Shown here one piece after another: positions 8,408 through 15,882 of a stretch of 33,692 bases of DNA; position 1 is the first letter of the stretch, and each line of letters starts with the position of its first letter. The DNA is from Planctomycetota bacterium (GTDB lineage: Bacteria > Planctomycetota > UBA1135 > GCA-002686595). The position numbers and the translations under genes were made by a program. Where the stretch lies: assembly GCA_029259595.1 (NCBI GenBank), contig JAJDEW010000014.1, forward strand, positions 1 through 33,692, read 5' to 3'. The notes below the pieces were generated by a model that was not told the origin of the DNA, searched no databases, and saw only the letters and a list, made by a program, of their open reading frames with translations.

Positions 8408-9574
8408 ATGAATCGATTCTGTCTCACCAGCGCGGCCCTGCTCGGCCTCTCGACCCTGGCTCTCGCACAAGTTCCCGGCCAGCGGGTCTTCGTCTCGACC
8501 TCGACCGACCAGGCCGCGTCCGGCGGCCTGCCCGCCATCGATGACGCCGACCTCGTGGCGGCGGGGGGCGGGACGAACCCGGCACCCCAGTTCGCGATCG
8601 GACAGTGGCTCGCCACGGCGGGCTTCGTGCCGAGCGACGTCGACGCCTTCGGGCGTCGTCCGGGGACGGGTCCGGGGCGCGCCGGCTCTTTCGCCTTCTC
8701 GATCCTCGCGAACGAGAACGGCTTCGCCGACGGCGACGTCCTGGGCTTCGGTTCCGGTGGTGGCGTCGTCGTGCTCATTCCCGAGGACACGCTGGCGACG
8801 GCCTTGGGCGTCGCGACGACGGCGATCGACATCGACGCCCTGGACTTCGACGGCCAGGGGCGCCTCTACTTCTCGCTCCAGTCCGATCTGGCGGGGACGA
8901 CGCTCGGCGACCTCTCCGATGGCGACATCCTGCGGCTCGAGGCGGGTGGCTTCGTGACGATGGTGCTCGACGAGGCCCAGGTCCAGGCCTGCTTCACGAC
9001 GGCGACGGGGAGCTCGAGCTCCATCGCGGATGTGCAGGCCCTCGACGTCGTCGGCAACGACATCTGGGTGGCGACGCAATCGCCGACGGCCTTCGACGGT
9101 GCGGTGCTGCGATGTGGGGCGGTGATCGAGATCGTGATCGACGAGGCCGGCATGGGCCTCGGTGGGGCGGAGATCGACGCCCTGTCGGTGGCACAGGACG
9201 GCGACGAGCTTCCGGTCGTGCTCGCCCAGACGCCCTCGGCCGCGGCCGGCTCCAACCTCCAGCTCTCGTTCTGGGGTACACCCAACTCGATCCAGCTGGT
9301 GCTTCCCGCGGGCAACGCCGGCTACCTTCCGTTCGCGCACGTTCCGGGCTTCGGCGCGTGGTACCTCGATCGCACGGATCCCTGGTTGAACACGATCGCG
9401 GGCAATCCGCTGCCCTTTGCGCCCCTGAATGCTCAGGGACGTCGCGATACCGTCTTCACGCTACCGGTGGGCCTGCACGGGCTCGACCTCGCGGGCAACG
9501 AAGGTTGGAGCTTCCAGAGCCTCGAGTTCCCTTCCCTGAAGCTGTCGGCGCCGATGCGCGTCGCCAAGCAATAG
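8408..9574 (+). CDS. Secreted beta-rich protein, function unknown
   Basis: The 388-residue protein starts with a clear signal peptide (MNRFCLTSAALLGLSTLALA, cleavage probably before QVPGQ). The mature part is acidic, Gly- and Val-rich and beta-strand-like. Segments such as AIDIDALDFDGQGRLYFSL and VQALDVVGNDIWVATQSP suggest blades of a propeller-like structure. The last 100 residues include LSFWGTPNSIQLVLPAGN and GLHGLDLAGNEGWSFQSLEF. I recognise no named domain or catalytic motif. The ATG at 8408 is chosen because it begins the signal peptide; the frame remains open upstream without domain character, and no Shine-Dalgarno sequence precedes it. It is followed by a strong hairpin terminator at 9620-9649. 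Confidence 0.72.
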   Translation: MNRFCLTSAALLGLSTLALAQVPGQRVFVSTSTDQAASGGLPAIDDADLVAAGGGTNPAPQFAIGQWLATAGFVPSDVDAFGRRPGTGPGRAGSFAFSILANENGFADGDVLGFGSGGGVVVLIPEDTLATALGVATTAIDIDALDFDGQGRLYFSLQSDLAGTTLGDLSDGDILRLEAGGFVTMVLDEAQVQACFTTATGSSSSIADVQALDVVGNDIWVATQSPTAFDGAVLRCGAVIEIVIDEAGMGLGGAEIDALSVAQDGDELPVVLAQTPSAAAGSNLQLSFWGTPNSIQLVLPAGNAGYLPFAHVPGFGAWYLDRTDPWLNTIAGNPLPFAPLNAQGRRDTVFTLPVGLHGLDLAGNEGWSFQSLEFPSLKLSAPMRVAKQ

Positions 9575-9619
9575 CCGATCGACATCGAATCCTCCTGATC
9601 GGGGAAGCGGGATGACGTG

Positions 9620-9649
9620 GGAGGAGGCGGTCTGGCGGCCGTCTCCTCC
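9620..9649. terminator. Bidirectional stem-loop terminator between convergent genes
   Basis: Bases 9620-9632 pair with 9637-9649 in a 13-bp stem containing two G-U wobbles, with a 4-base loop (TGGC). On the plus strand the stem is followed by a pyrimidine-rich TCCTCTTTCC tract. It lies between the 3' ends of the convergent genes at 8408-9574 and 9674-12844 and could serve both, more strongly the plus-strand one. There is no pure T-run, so this is terminator-like rather than textbook. Confidence 0.65.
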
Positions 9650-9673
9650 TCTTTCCACCCGGCCGGTCCGCGC

Positions 9674-12600
9674 TCAGTCGCGGTAGGGGATCAGGCGATC
9701 GGGATCCGGGACGTACGCGTGCAGACCGCTCTCATCCGAGGTCCACAGGCGGCCGTGGGGGATCGTGGCGTTGGGCGATTCCCAAGCGACGTAGATCCAG
9801 GCGCCGTGGCGCTTGGCCGAGAAGCCCTTGCCGTCGGGGCCGCAGGCGAAGTAATCGCCGTCGCGGATCTCGACGGTCCATTCCGTCCAGGGCGAACGCA
9901 GGACCGATTCGCGGAGCACGTCGCGTTCGAGCGTGATGAGCGTCGCCTGACCGCGTCGTGTCGGACTCGAGGCGTCGCCCGGATTGACCATCGAGGACGA
10001 GTCGAAGAAGCTCGGCTCGAGCGTTTTGCTCCAGACCGCGACGCGACCGTCGGCGAACTTGGCCGACACGCCGCTGCGGGTGAGGGACGGTCCCTCGATC
10101 AGGGGTGAGCCCACGTCGCGGGGGCCGGTGACCTTGCCCGTGGACGCGTCCACGAACCAGGACAGGCCGTCCTCGCTGACGACGAGCAGCGTGCCCGGTC
10201 GCTTCGGGAGGAAGATCGGCGTGGCCGCGATGCCGCCGAGGGTCTCGAGCTTGACCTCCCAGCGCGCCTTGCTCGACTTGTCGAGGCGTGCGATCCGTCC
10301 CGCGCGGTCGGCGACGACGTGGTCGTTGCCGACGGGGACCGGAGCGGCCTCGACCGTGTGCTTGCTGCGCCACTTGCGCTCGGGGAAGAGGTGCAGGAAG
10401 ACCGTCAGGTCGGTCGGGCCGTCCACCTCGAGCGTCTGCGACTGGAAGCCTTCGGCTTCGAAGACGAGCTCCATGTGCTCGCCGAAGCCCGAGCGCTCGA
10501 CGTACGGTGTCGTGCGCACGCGACCGCCCGGCAGGAGGACGCGCGCGCCCTGCGGCCGCGAGCTGACGCGCCACGGCATCATGTGCTCGATCGGCCGTGG
10601 ACAGACGCCCTGGAGAGCCTCGCGGGCTTCCTCGTGGCGTCCGAGCTCGCACAGGGAGATCGCGCGCTGGACCGCGTTGTAGTGGGTGCGGACGGTCGCG
10701 ATCTCCTGCTGCAGCGCCGGTAGCCCGGCCAGCGCCTCGTCCGATTCGATCAGGCGTTCGTAGGCCGCGAGCGAGCGCTCCAGATCTCCGGCACGGTCGT
10801 GGGAGCGCGCGGTGCCGAGCAGGATGTCCTGCTCCTGCTCCTTCTCCGAGGCCATGAGCTTCTCGCGTTCGACGGCGCGCTTCTCGCGCCGGTCGAGGAT
10901 CTCGTTGTTGAGCTCGCTGAGGCGGAACCGGAAGGACTTGGCGTCGTCGTAGGCTCGATCCGGGTCGATCTCCTCGATCATCCCCTGGATCAGGACCAGC
11001 AGGCGTTCCTCGCGCTTGAGATCTTCGATGGTCGCGTTGATGGGCAGGTCGAGCTCTTCCGACACGTTGCCGATGCGGTTCGCGAGCAATCCGAAGAGCT
11101 CCTGGCGACCCGCCCAGGCGGCGGGACTGCCCGAGTGCGACGGCGGCGGCGGCAGCTCGAGCGTACGACGGAGGCCGAGCAGGGGATCCCCGTACTCGCC
11201 CTCTTCCTGAACGGCGATCAGGCGCGTCTCCCACTCTTCGTAGAGCACGCGATCCTGTTCCCGCTTCAGGTACTCGAGCTTTCCGCGTAGCTCGGTGATG
11301 CGTTCCACCTCGTCCGTCGGGAAGCTCTGGCTCAGGAGCTGGAGCGCCCGATCCGGTTCGTGCATCTGGCTCTGCACGTCCGAGAGAATGCGCTCGGTAT
11401 TGCGGTATTCCCGATAGCGGACGAGGGCGACCCCCGAAAGGGTCAAGCCGATCGAGAGCGCGGCCATCGTGTTCCAGCGCCGGCGTTTGCGCCGCGCCAC
11501 GGAGGCGCGCGCGTTGTGCAGGATGTCCATCGCCTCCGGTTGGTCCGGAAGCACCTTGAGCACGGCCCGCACCGGGACCATCGCGCGCTCGCCCTCGCCC
11601 TCGGCGATCAGCTCGCGGGCGGTATCGAGCAGCCAGTGGACGCCGTCGTCGACCAGCCCGACTTCGATCATGCGCTTGCCGAGCTCGATGCGCGTCTTCG
11701 GACGCGACGGCATGTGGCTCGCGGCGAGGCGCAGGAGCGTCTTCGAGCGACGGGGGTGTCCACGGTCCTGGAACGTGCCCGCCAACCGCAAGAGGTCGTG
11801 GAAGATGCGGGCTTCCGGATCGTCCGAGGTCGTCAGCCGAACGACGGTCTCGTGCAGGGCGATACGCTCGTCCCCGCGATGGGCCTCGTACAGATAGCGC
11901 CAGCGGTCACGGACGGACTTCTTGTTCGTGTGCGTCGCGTCGAGCTTGCGGACGAGCGCGCGCGCGTCCTTCGGATCGAGCGGGTAGAGCAAGCGACCCA
12001 GGCGTCCGCGCTCCCATTCACCGACCAGAAGATCGGCGTCTCCCGCGGGCGGTGGTCCGGGCGGCGAGTAGCGGATCCAGCCGGCGAGGCGGTGCGCCGC
12101 ACGCGACGTTCGCGAGAGCTCCAGTTCGTGCAGGGCCACGGCGAGCAGCTCGCGCGGTTCGGCCATGCGAACCGCTCCGGTCTGCAGGTGCTGGCCGATT
12201 TTGGCGCGCACCTTCGTCAAGGGCCAGGCGACGCGGTCGGCGATCTCCTGCAGGGTCGAGCGCCCCTCGCAGTGCTCGAGGAAGTCGCGCTCGACTCCCG
12301 TGTGCTGGCTGAGGTCGACCACGCGCGGCACGTCCAGCTCGTTGAGCGTCGCGCCCGGACCGTCTCCGCATTCGTCGGCGATGCGCGCGTGCTCGAGGAG
12401 CAGGTATTCCACGGTGACGCCCGGACCCCAGGGGTTCGAATTCGTGGCGGGGCCGTCATCGAAGCCGATGACGCCCGTAGCGGGCTCGACCATCGGCAGG
12501 CCGACGGGCGCCGGCAGCGGACCCGGCTCGAAGCGGAACGACAGGTTCAGCGCTTCGAGCATCTGATAGAAGACCTCGAGCCGGGCGGCGCGCGAGACCT

Positions 12601-12844
12601 CCTTGCGTCGATTGGACTCGAGACCGGGATCCGGATAGTCGGCGAACGCGCGCTCCGTTCGCTCGCGCCACATGTCCTCGGTCTCGTCCGGGCCCTCGAT
12701 CAGGAAGAGCTGGCCGCCCTTCATCCCGATCGCGGACGAGATGCGGTCCCCGTACAGGGTCAAGACGCCGTCCCGAGCCCCGCGTGCGAGGCCTTGAAGC
12801 AGCTCTCCGAGACCGATCCCCGCGACGTCGCCCTGAAAGCTCAT
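9674..12844 (-). CDS. DUF4388 / single-TM / PEGA / propeller-like multidomain protein
   Basis: The 1056-residue protein has this order. Residues 1-110 look like a DUF4388 (PATAN-type) domain (LGELLQGLARGARDGVLTLY, IGMKGGQLFLIEG). About 120-450 is helical, with a winged-helix-like stretch and tetratricopeptide-like helices. A single membrane segment spans about 459-477, after a basic RRKRRRW stop-transfer-like cluster. About 480-745 is Glu/Arg-rich and coiled-coil-like. About 755-825 resembles a PEGA domain (SSRPQGARVLLPGG, FEAEGFQSQTLEV). About 835-1050 is PQQ/propeller-like (DRAGRIARLDKSSKARWEV, LLVVSEDGLSWFVDASTGKV). DUF4388 is found in bacterial signalling proteins and PEGA in surface-associated proteins. 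I infer a cytoplasmic N-terminus linked through the membrane to an external beta domain. No kinase or cyclase motif is seen. Confidence 0.8.
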   Translation of the reverse strand: MSFQGDVAGIGLGELLQGLARGARDGVLTLYGDRISSAIGMKGGQLFLIEGPDETEDMWRERTERAFADYPDPGLESNRRKEVSRAARLEVFYQMLEALNLSFRFEPGPLPAPVGLPMVEPATGVIGFDDGPATNSNPWGPGVTVEYLLLEHARIADECGDGPGATLNELDVPRVVDLSQHTGVERDFLEHCEGRSTLQEIADRVAWPLTKVRAKIGQHLQTGAVRMAEPRELLAVALHELELSRTSRAAHRLAGWIRYSPPGPPPAGDADLLVGEWERGRLGRLLYPLDPKDARALVRKLDATHTNKKSVRDRWRYLYEAHRGDERIALHETVVRLTTSDDPEARIFHDLLRLAGTFQDRGHPRRSKTLLRLAASHMPSRPKTRIELGKRMIEVGLVDDGVHWLLDTARELIAEGEGERAMVPVRAVLKVLPDQPEAMDILHNARASVARRKRRRWNTMAALSIGLTLSGVALVRYREYRNTERILSDVQSQMHEPDRALQLLSQSFPTDEVERITELRGKLEYLKREQDRVLYEEWETRLIAVQEEGEYGDPLLGLRRTLELPPPPSHSGSPAAWAGRQELFGLLANRIGNVSEELDLPINATIEDLKREERLLVLIQGMIEEIDPDRAYDDAKSFRFRLSELNNEILDRREKRAVEREKLMASEKEQEQDILLGTARSHDRAGDLERSLAAYERLIESDEALAGLPALQQEIATVRTHYNAVQRAISLCELGRHEEAREALQGVCPRPIEHMMPWRVSSRPQGARVLLPGGRVRTTPYVERSGFGEHMELVFEAEGFQSQTLEVDGPTDLTVFLHLFPERKWRSKHTVEAAPVPVGNDHVVADRAGRIARLDKSSKARWEVKLETLGGIAATPIFLPKRPGTLLVVSEDGLSWFVDASTGKVTGPRDVGSPLIEGPSLTRSGVSAKFADGRVAVWSKTLEPSFFDSSSMVNPGDASSPTRRGQATLITLERDVLRESVLRSPWTEWTVEIRDGDYFACGPDGKGFSAKRHGAWIYVAWESPNATIPHGRLWTSDESGLHAYVPDPDRLIPYRD

Positions 12845-13014
12845 GCGGGGAGACTCCGGGCGTCGGGGACGGGCTGGGGAGGGTGAACCGTATCGACGAA
12901 GATTGCGCTAGCCATGGACCGAGTGGGGGGCTGTTGCGGCCCCTATCGACGATGGGTTGCGAGGATCTATAGGGAAGCGGCCCGGATGCCTCGGAATCGG
13001 GAAGGCCTCGTCGC

Positions 13015-13647
13015 TCAGGACGCGGAAGGATCTTCCCGCTCGCGGATCCGCCTCAGGTCGTCCGGCGTGTCGAGGTCGTCGAGGATCTCCGGATGCCGCA
13101 CTTCGAGCGCGAGCAGGGGCTTCGCCAGGGCGCGCAGAGCGCGCAGCGGCCGATCCGGGGCGAAGTGCTCGAGCTCGGCCAAGAGCGTGCGCCCGACGAC
13201 GATCGGATGTCCGTGCCGAGGGCGCCCTTCCAGCACGACGAAAGGAGCGAGCCAACCGCACGCAGGGCGTCCGGCTTCGTCCCAGGCCGCGGCCAGCCCG
13301 CGGAAGACGGCGGCAGGGACGCAGGGCACGTCGACAGGGGCGAGGCACAGGTCGCGCTGCGCGCGCGCGCGAACGGCGGTCGCCACGCTGCCCGTGCGGC
13401 CTGCGGCCCAGCGCGGATTCACGACGGATTCGACACCGACGGGGAGCTCCCGGGCCACGCGCGCGGCCTCCGCTCCGAGCACGACGAGCGGCGGAGTTCC
13501 GGCGAAGGCGTCCGCGCCGGCGGCGAGCAGGCACGCGAGCGGGGTGCGCGGCCGATTGCCATGTTCGCGCACGACGGCCAAGGCCTTGACCTGTCCGAGC
13601 CTGCGGCCAGCCCCGGCCGCGAGCAGCACGAGGGCAGGCGCCTCCAT
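13015..13647 (-). CDS. MocA-type molybdenum-cofactor nucleotidyltransferase-like protein
   Basis: The 210-residue protein is a GT-A-fold NTP transferase. It has the nucleotide-binding LLAAGAGRRLGQVKAL (about residues 8-23), NPRWAAGRTGSVATA, the metal-binding APVDVPCVP, GHPIVVGRTLL and the closing LDDLDTPDDLRRI. This set is typical of MocA/MobA-like enzymes that attach CMP or GMP to molybdopterin; MocA fits better than MobA because of the NP-x-G-x-S and GHP motifs. Its ATG (13645-13647) overlaps the upstream TGA by one base (TGATG), so it is coupled to the ThiF/MoeB-type gene. No other molybdenum cofactor or molybdoenzyme gene is in view, so a different nucleotide-sugar or cofactor substrate remains possible. 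Confidence 0.75.
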   Translation of the reverse strand: MEAPALVLLAAGAGRRLGQVKALAVVREHGNRPRTPLACLLAAGADAFAGTPPLVVLGAEAARVARELPVGVESVVNPRWAAGRTGSVATAVRARAQRDLCLAPVDVPCVPAAVFRGLAAAWDEAGRPACGWLAPFVVLEGRPRHGHPIVVGRTLLAELEHFAPDRPLRALRALAKPLLALEVRHPEILDDLDTPDDLRRIREREDPSAS

Positions 13648-14660
13648 CAAACGCCCAGGTAGCGGTCGTAGATCGCGCGCGCGCGTTCGATGTCGTCGGT
13701 GCCCTCGACCAGCGCGCGTCCGTCGCCGAAGACGGTGACGTGGAAGGACTCGGCCTCGAAGCGCAGCAGGGGGCCGCGGCGCTCGACCCGCTCGGCCGCG
13801 CGCTCCAGTCGCTTGGCGAGCGCCTCGAGATCGGGTGCAACCCGCGGGCGCGGGATCTGCACGGTGTTGCGCCCGCACAGGGCGACCGGGTCCGGACGAC
13901 GATCCTCGAGGAAGGGAAACTCGCCGTGGGCGCAGGTCGGGCATTCGGGGTCGCGCGGCGCGCTCACGCGGCGCACGGAGCCGTGCCAGACGTCGAGCTC
14001 GAACAAGGCCGGCTCGAGTCCCGCGGGGGCGGCCAAGAGCCGCAGCCCGAAGCCCGCCGCCAGCGAGGCGACGGCGGCAACGGCGGGCAGGAGGACGCCC
14101 GCCGTTTCGCAGGTCGCGAGGGCCGCGGCCGGCGGCGGCTCGGGGAAGACGCAGCGCAAGCAGGCGCCGCGTCCGGGAATGACGGGCAGCGTGAGTCCGC
14201 TCGCGCCGACGACGCCGGCGTAGACCCAGGGACGCCCGTCACGGACACAGACGTCGTTCAAGAGGTAGCGCGTGCGCAGGTTGTCGGTGCCATCGAGGAC
14301 GAGGTCCACGTCGCTCACGAACTCTTCCACGTTGTCCGTGTCGAGCTGCGTCGCGTGAGCCTCGATCACGCTCGGTCCTCCGACGCGCTCGAGCGTCTCG
14401 CGTGCGGCGTGGGCCTTCGGCGTCGCCTCGCGCGCGTGACGCTCGTCGAAGAGCACCTGCCGTGGCAGGTTCGAGAGCTCGACGATGTCGCGGTCGACGA
14501 GCACGACGCGCCCCACGCCCGCGCGCACCATCGACTGGGCCAGGACGCCTCCGAGGGCGCCGCAACCCACGACCAGGACGGAGCCGGCCTCGAGGCGTGC
14601 TTGTCCCTCGACGCCGAGGGGCTGAAAGCGCGTCTGGCGGTCGAAGCGTGACGGTCGCAT
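13647..14660 (-). CDS. ThiF/MoeB/HesA-family adenylyltransferase (E1-like)
   Basis: The 337-residue enzyme would adenylate the C-terminal Gly of a small sulfur-carrier protein (MoaD- or ThiS-like) with ATP. Visible marks are RFDRQTRF at the N-terminus, the dinucleotide-type loop VVGCGALGG (G32-x-G34-x-x-G37), acidic LVDRDIVELSNLPRQ (D56, D58), LDGTDNLRTRYLLND, a candidate active-site Cys184 (CETAGVLLP) and two zinc-binding pairs, C167/C170 and C240/C243. The last 70 residues form an extra alpha/beta tail (VTVFGDGRALVEGTDDI) rather than a rhodanese domain. It is coupled to the MocA-like gene and lies 18 bp after the barrel gene, probably in one transcript. No partner sulfur-carrier gene is visible in the window. 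Confidence 0.85.
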   Translation of the reverse strand: MRPSRFDRQTRFQPLGVEGQARLEAGSVLVVGCGALGGVLAQSMVRAGVGRVVLVDRDIVELSNLPRQVLFDERHAREATPKAHAARETLERVGGPSVIEAHATQLDTDNVEEFVSDVDLVLDGTDNLRTRYLLNDVCVRDGRPWVYAGVVGASGLTLPVIPGRGACLRCVFPEPPPAAALATCETAGVLLPAVAAVASLAAGFGLRLLAAPAGLEPALFELDVWHGSVRRVSAPRDPECPTCAHGEFPFLEDRRPDPVALCGRNTVQIPRPRVAPDLEALAKRLERAAERVERRGPLLRFEAESFHVTVFGDGRALVEGTDDIERARAIYDRYLGV

Positions 14661-14678
14661 CGTGGTCTTGGAGTGGAG

Positions 14679-15455
14679 TCAGAAGCCGAAGGACAGGCCG
14701 ACGTAGGGTCCGGAGAACTCGAGGTCGGCGTCGACGTCGCTGCCGTCCTCTTCGTACTGGACGTCGATCGCGAGATAGCGATACCCGGCGTTGATCGCGC
14801 CGTAGGACAGCGGCAGATCCCAGAAGATGTACTGGGCGAAGAGGTCGATGTCGAGCAGCGTCGCGTCCACGTCGTTGTAGGACCCGCTCAGGCCGCTGAC
14901 GTAGAGGTTGGTCTTGAGGTCGCCGAGCTCGACTTCAGCCCGTAGGACGAGCAGGGGCACGATGATCTCCTCGGCCGACTCGACGGTGTTGCCACTGCTG
15001 GTCGCGGTCACGCGCGCATCGAAATCGATCGAGCTGGCGCCGAGGCCGATCCCGATGTCGACGAGGTCGGTGGGGAAGAGGTCCCAGGCGAAGAGCGCGC
15101 TCGTGTAACGCACGTTCAGCTCGGACTCGACCGTGTCTCCGGCGTTGATGATGACTCCGCCCAGATCGAGCTGCGACTCGGCGGTGCCTTCGCCCTCGTA
15201 GTGCGCATCATGGAAGGAGGCCATGAAGTCGAAGGGGCCGAAGCTGACGTCGGCGCGCGGCTGGAAGAGCGCATCCTCCCGGTCGAGGCCGAGGGTCTCG
15301 GCATCGGAACCCGTGGACGTGGAGCCCGAGGTCACGAGGATGTCCCCCTCGACCGAGCGCGGTCCGATCCGTGGGGTGATGGAAGCGGAGGGGATGAGGC
15401 TGCAGCTGGCGACGAGGCCGAGCGAACAGCTCTGGAGAAGAGACCGCATGCGCAT
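14679..15455 (-). CDS. Outer-membrane beta-barrel protein with lipoprotein-like signal
   Basis: The 258-residue protein opens with MRMRSLLQSCSLGLVASC, a signal with a possible lipobox (VASC, Cys near residue 18). The rest alternates hydrophobic and polar residues in strands of about 10 residues (ADVSFGPFDFMASF, LVDIGIGLGASSIDF, AINAGYRYLAIDVQYE). It ends in YVGLSFGF, the terminal aromatic usual in outer-membrane barrels. About ten strands would fit. No ligand or transport role can be read. Two in-frame ATGs lie six bases apart; the upstream one (15453-15455) is chosen. It precedes the ThiF-like gene by 18 bp and is divergent from tRNA-His, so its promoter should lie in 15456-15597. Confidence 0.75.
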   Translation of the reverse strand: MRMRSLLQSCSLGLVASCSLIPSASITPRIGPRSVEGDILVTSGSTSTGSDAETLGLDREDALFQPRADVSFGPFDFMASFHDAHYEGEGTAESQLDLGGVIINAGDTVESELNVRYTSALFAWDLFPTDLVDIGIGLGASSIDFDARVTATSSGNTVESAEEIIVPLLVLRAEVELGDLKTNLYVSGLSGSYNDVDATLLDIDLFAQYIFWDLPLSYGAINAGYRYLAIDVQYEEDGSDVDADLEFSGPYVGLSFGF

Positions 15456-15598
15456 GGGAGCTTCTGGAAAGAGGCGAGGGTAGGGCCCGGCCATCGGCCA
15501 GATCGTCGCGCAGGTTGAGCTCTGGTTGCGGGCAGCCGGTGCGTCCCCCTTGACAAGCCGTCTGGCCCCCGGGATCCTCTGGCGCGTCCGCATGGACG

Positions 15599-15675
15599 GT
15601 GAGTGTAGCTCAGTCGGTTAGAGCGCCGGATTGTGGTTCCGGAGGTCGGGGGTTCGATTCCCCTCACTCACCCCA
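15599..15675 (+). tRNA. tRNA-His (anticodon GTG)
   Basis: A full cloverleaf is visible. The acceptor stem GTGAGTG (15599-15605) pairs with CACTCAC (15665-15671). The D-arm is GCTC...GAGC, and the anticodon stem is CCGGA/TCCGG around the loop TTGTGGT, giving anticodon GTG. The T-arm contains GGTTCGATTCC. Discriminator C is at 15672, and CCA is encoded at 15673-15675. A G at 15598 could be the extra G-1 of tRNA-His, opposite discriminator C, encoded in the genome. Intrinsic identity elements and anticodon agree, so the assignment is firm. Confidence 0.97.
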
Positions 15676-15680
15676 ATCCC

Positions 15681-15747
15681 CGCGTCCGGTCCGGGACGCG
15701 GCCCGGCGCCCGAACAGGGCCCGGCGAGCAGGAAGGAATTTCCTGCT
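15681..15747 (+). terminator. Two tandem stem-loops after tRNA-His
   Basis: The first stem-loop pairs CGCGTCC (15681-15687) with GGACGCG (15694-15700) around GGTCCG. The second pairs AGCAGGAA (15727-15734) with TTCCTGCT (15740-15747) around GGAAT. They begin six bases after the tRNA 3' end. They could end the tRNA transcript or assist its 3' maturation, or act in the leader of the FG-GAP gene that starts at 15883. There is no long T-run, so a terminator role is inferred from position. Confidence 0.5.
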
Positions 15748-15882
15748 TCGGCCCGTCGTGAGGGGCCTTCGGTGGAACTCTACGGGTACCCGTTCGTCCA
15801 AGGCGGGATAGACTTGGCTGCTCGGACTTCCCGGGGACGCTTCCCGGCACGGTTTGTCGTCCGAACCTCCTCGATTGCCACC

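Noticed and set aside
12845..13014. CCCTAT/ATAGGG inverted repeat in the gap upstream of the DUF4388 gene
   Set aside because: A 6-bp stem with a 22-base loop is expected by chance in a region of this size.
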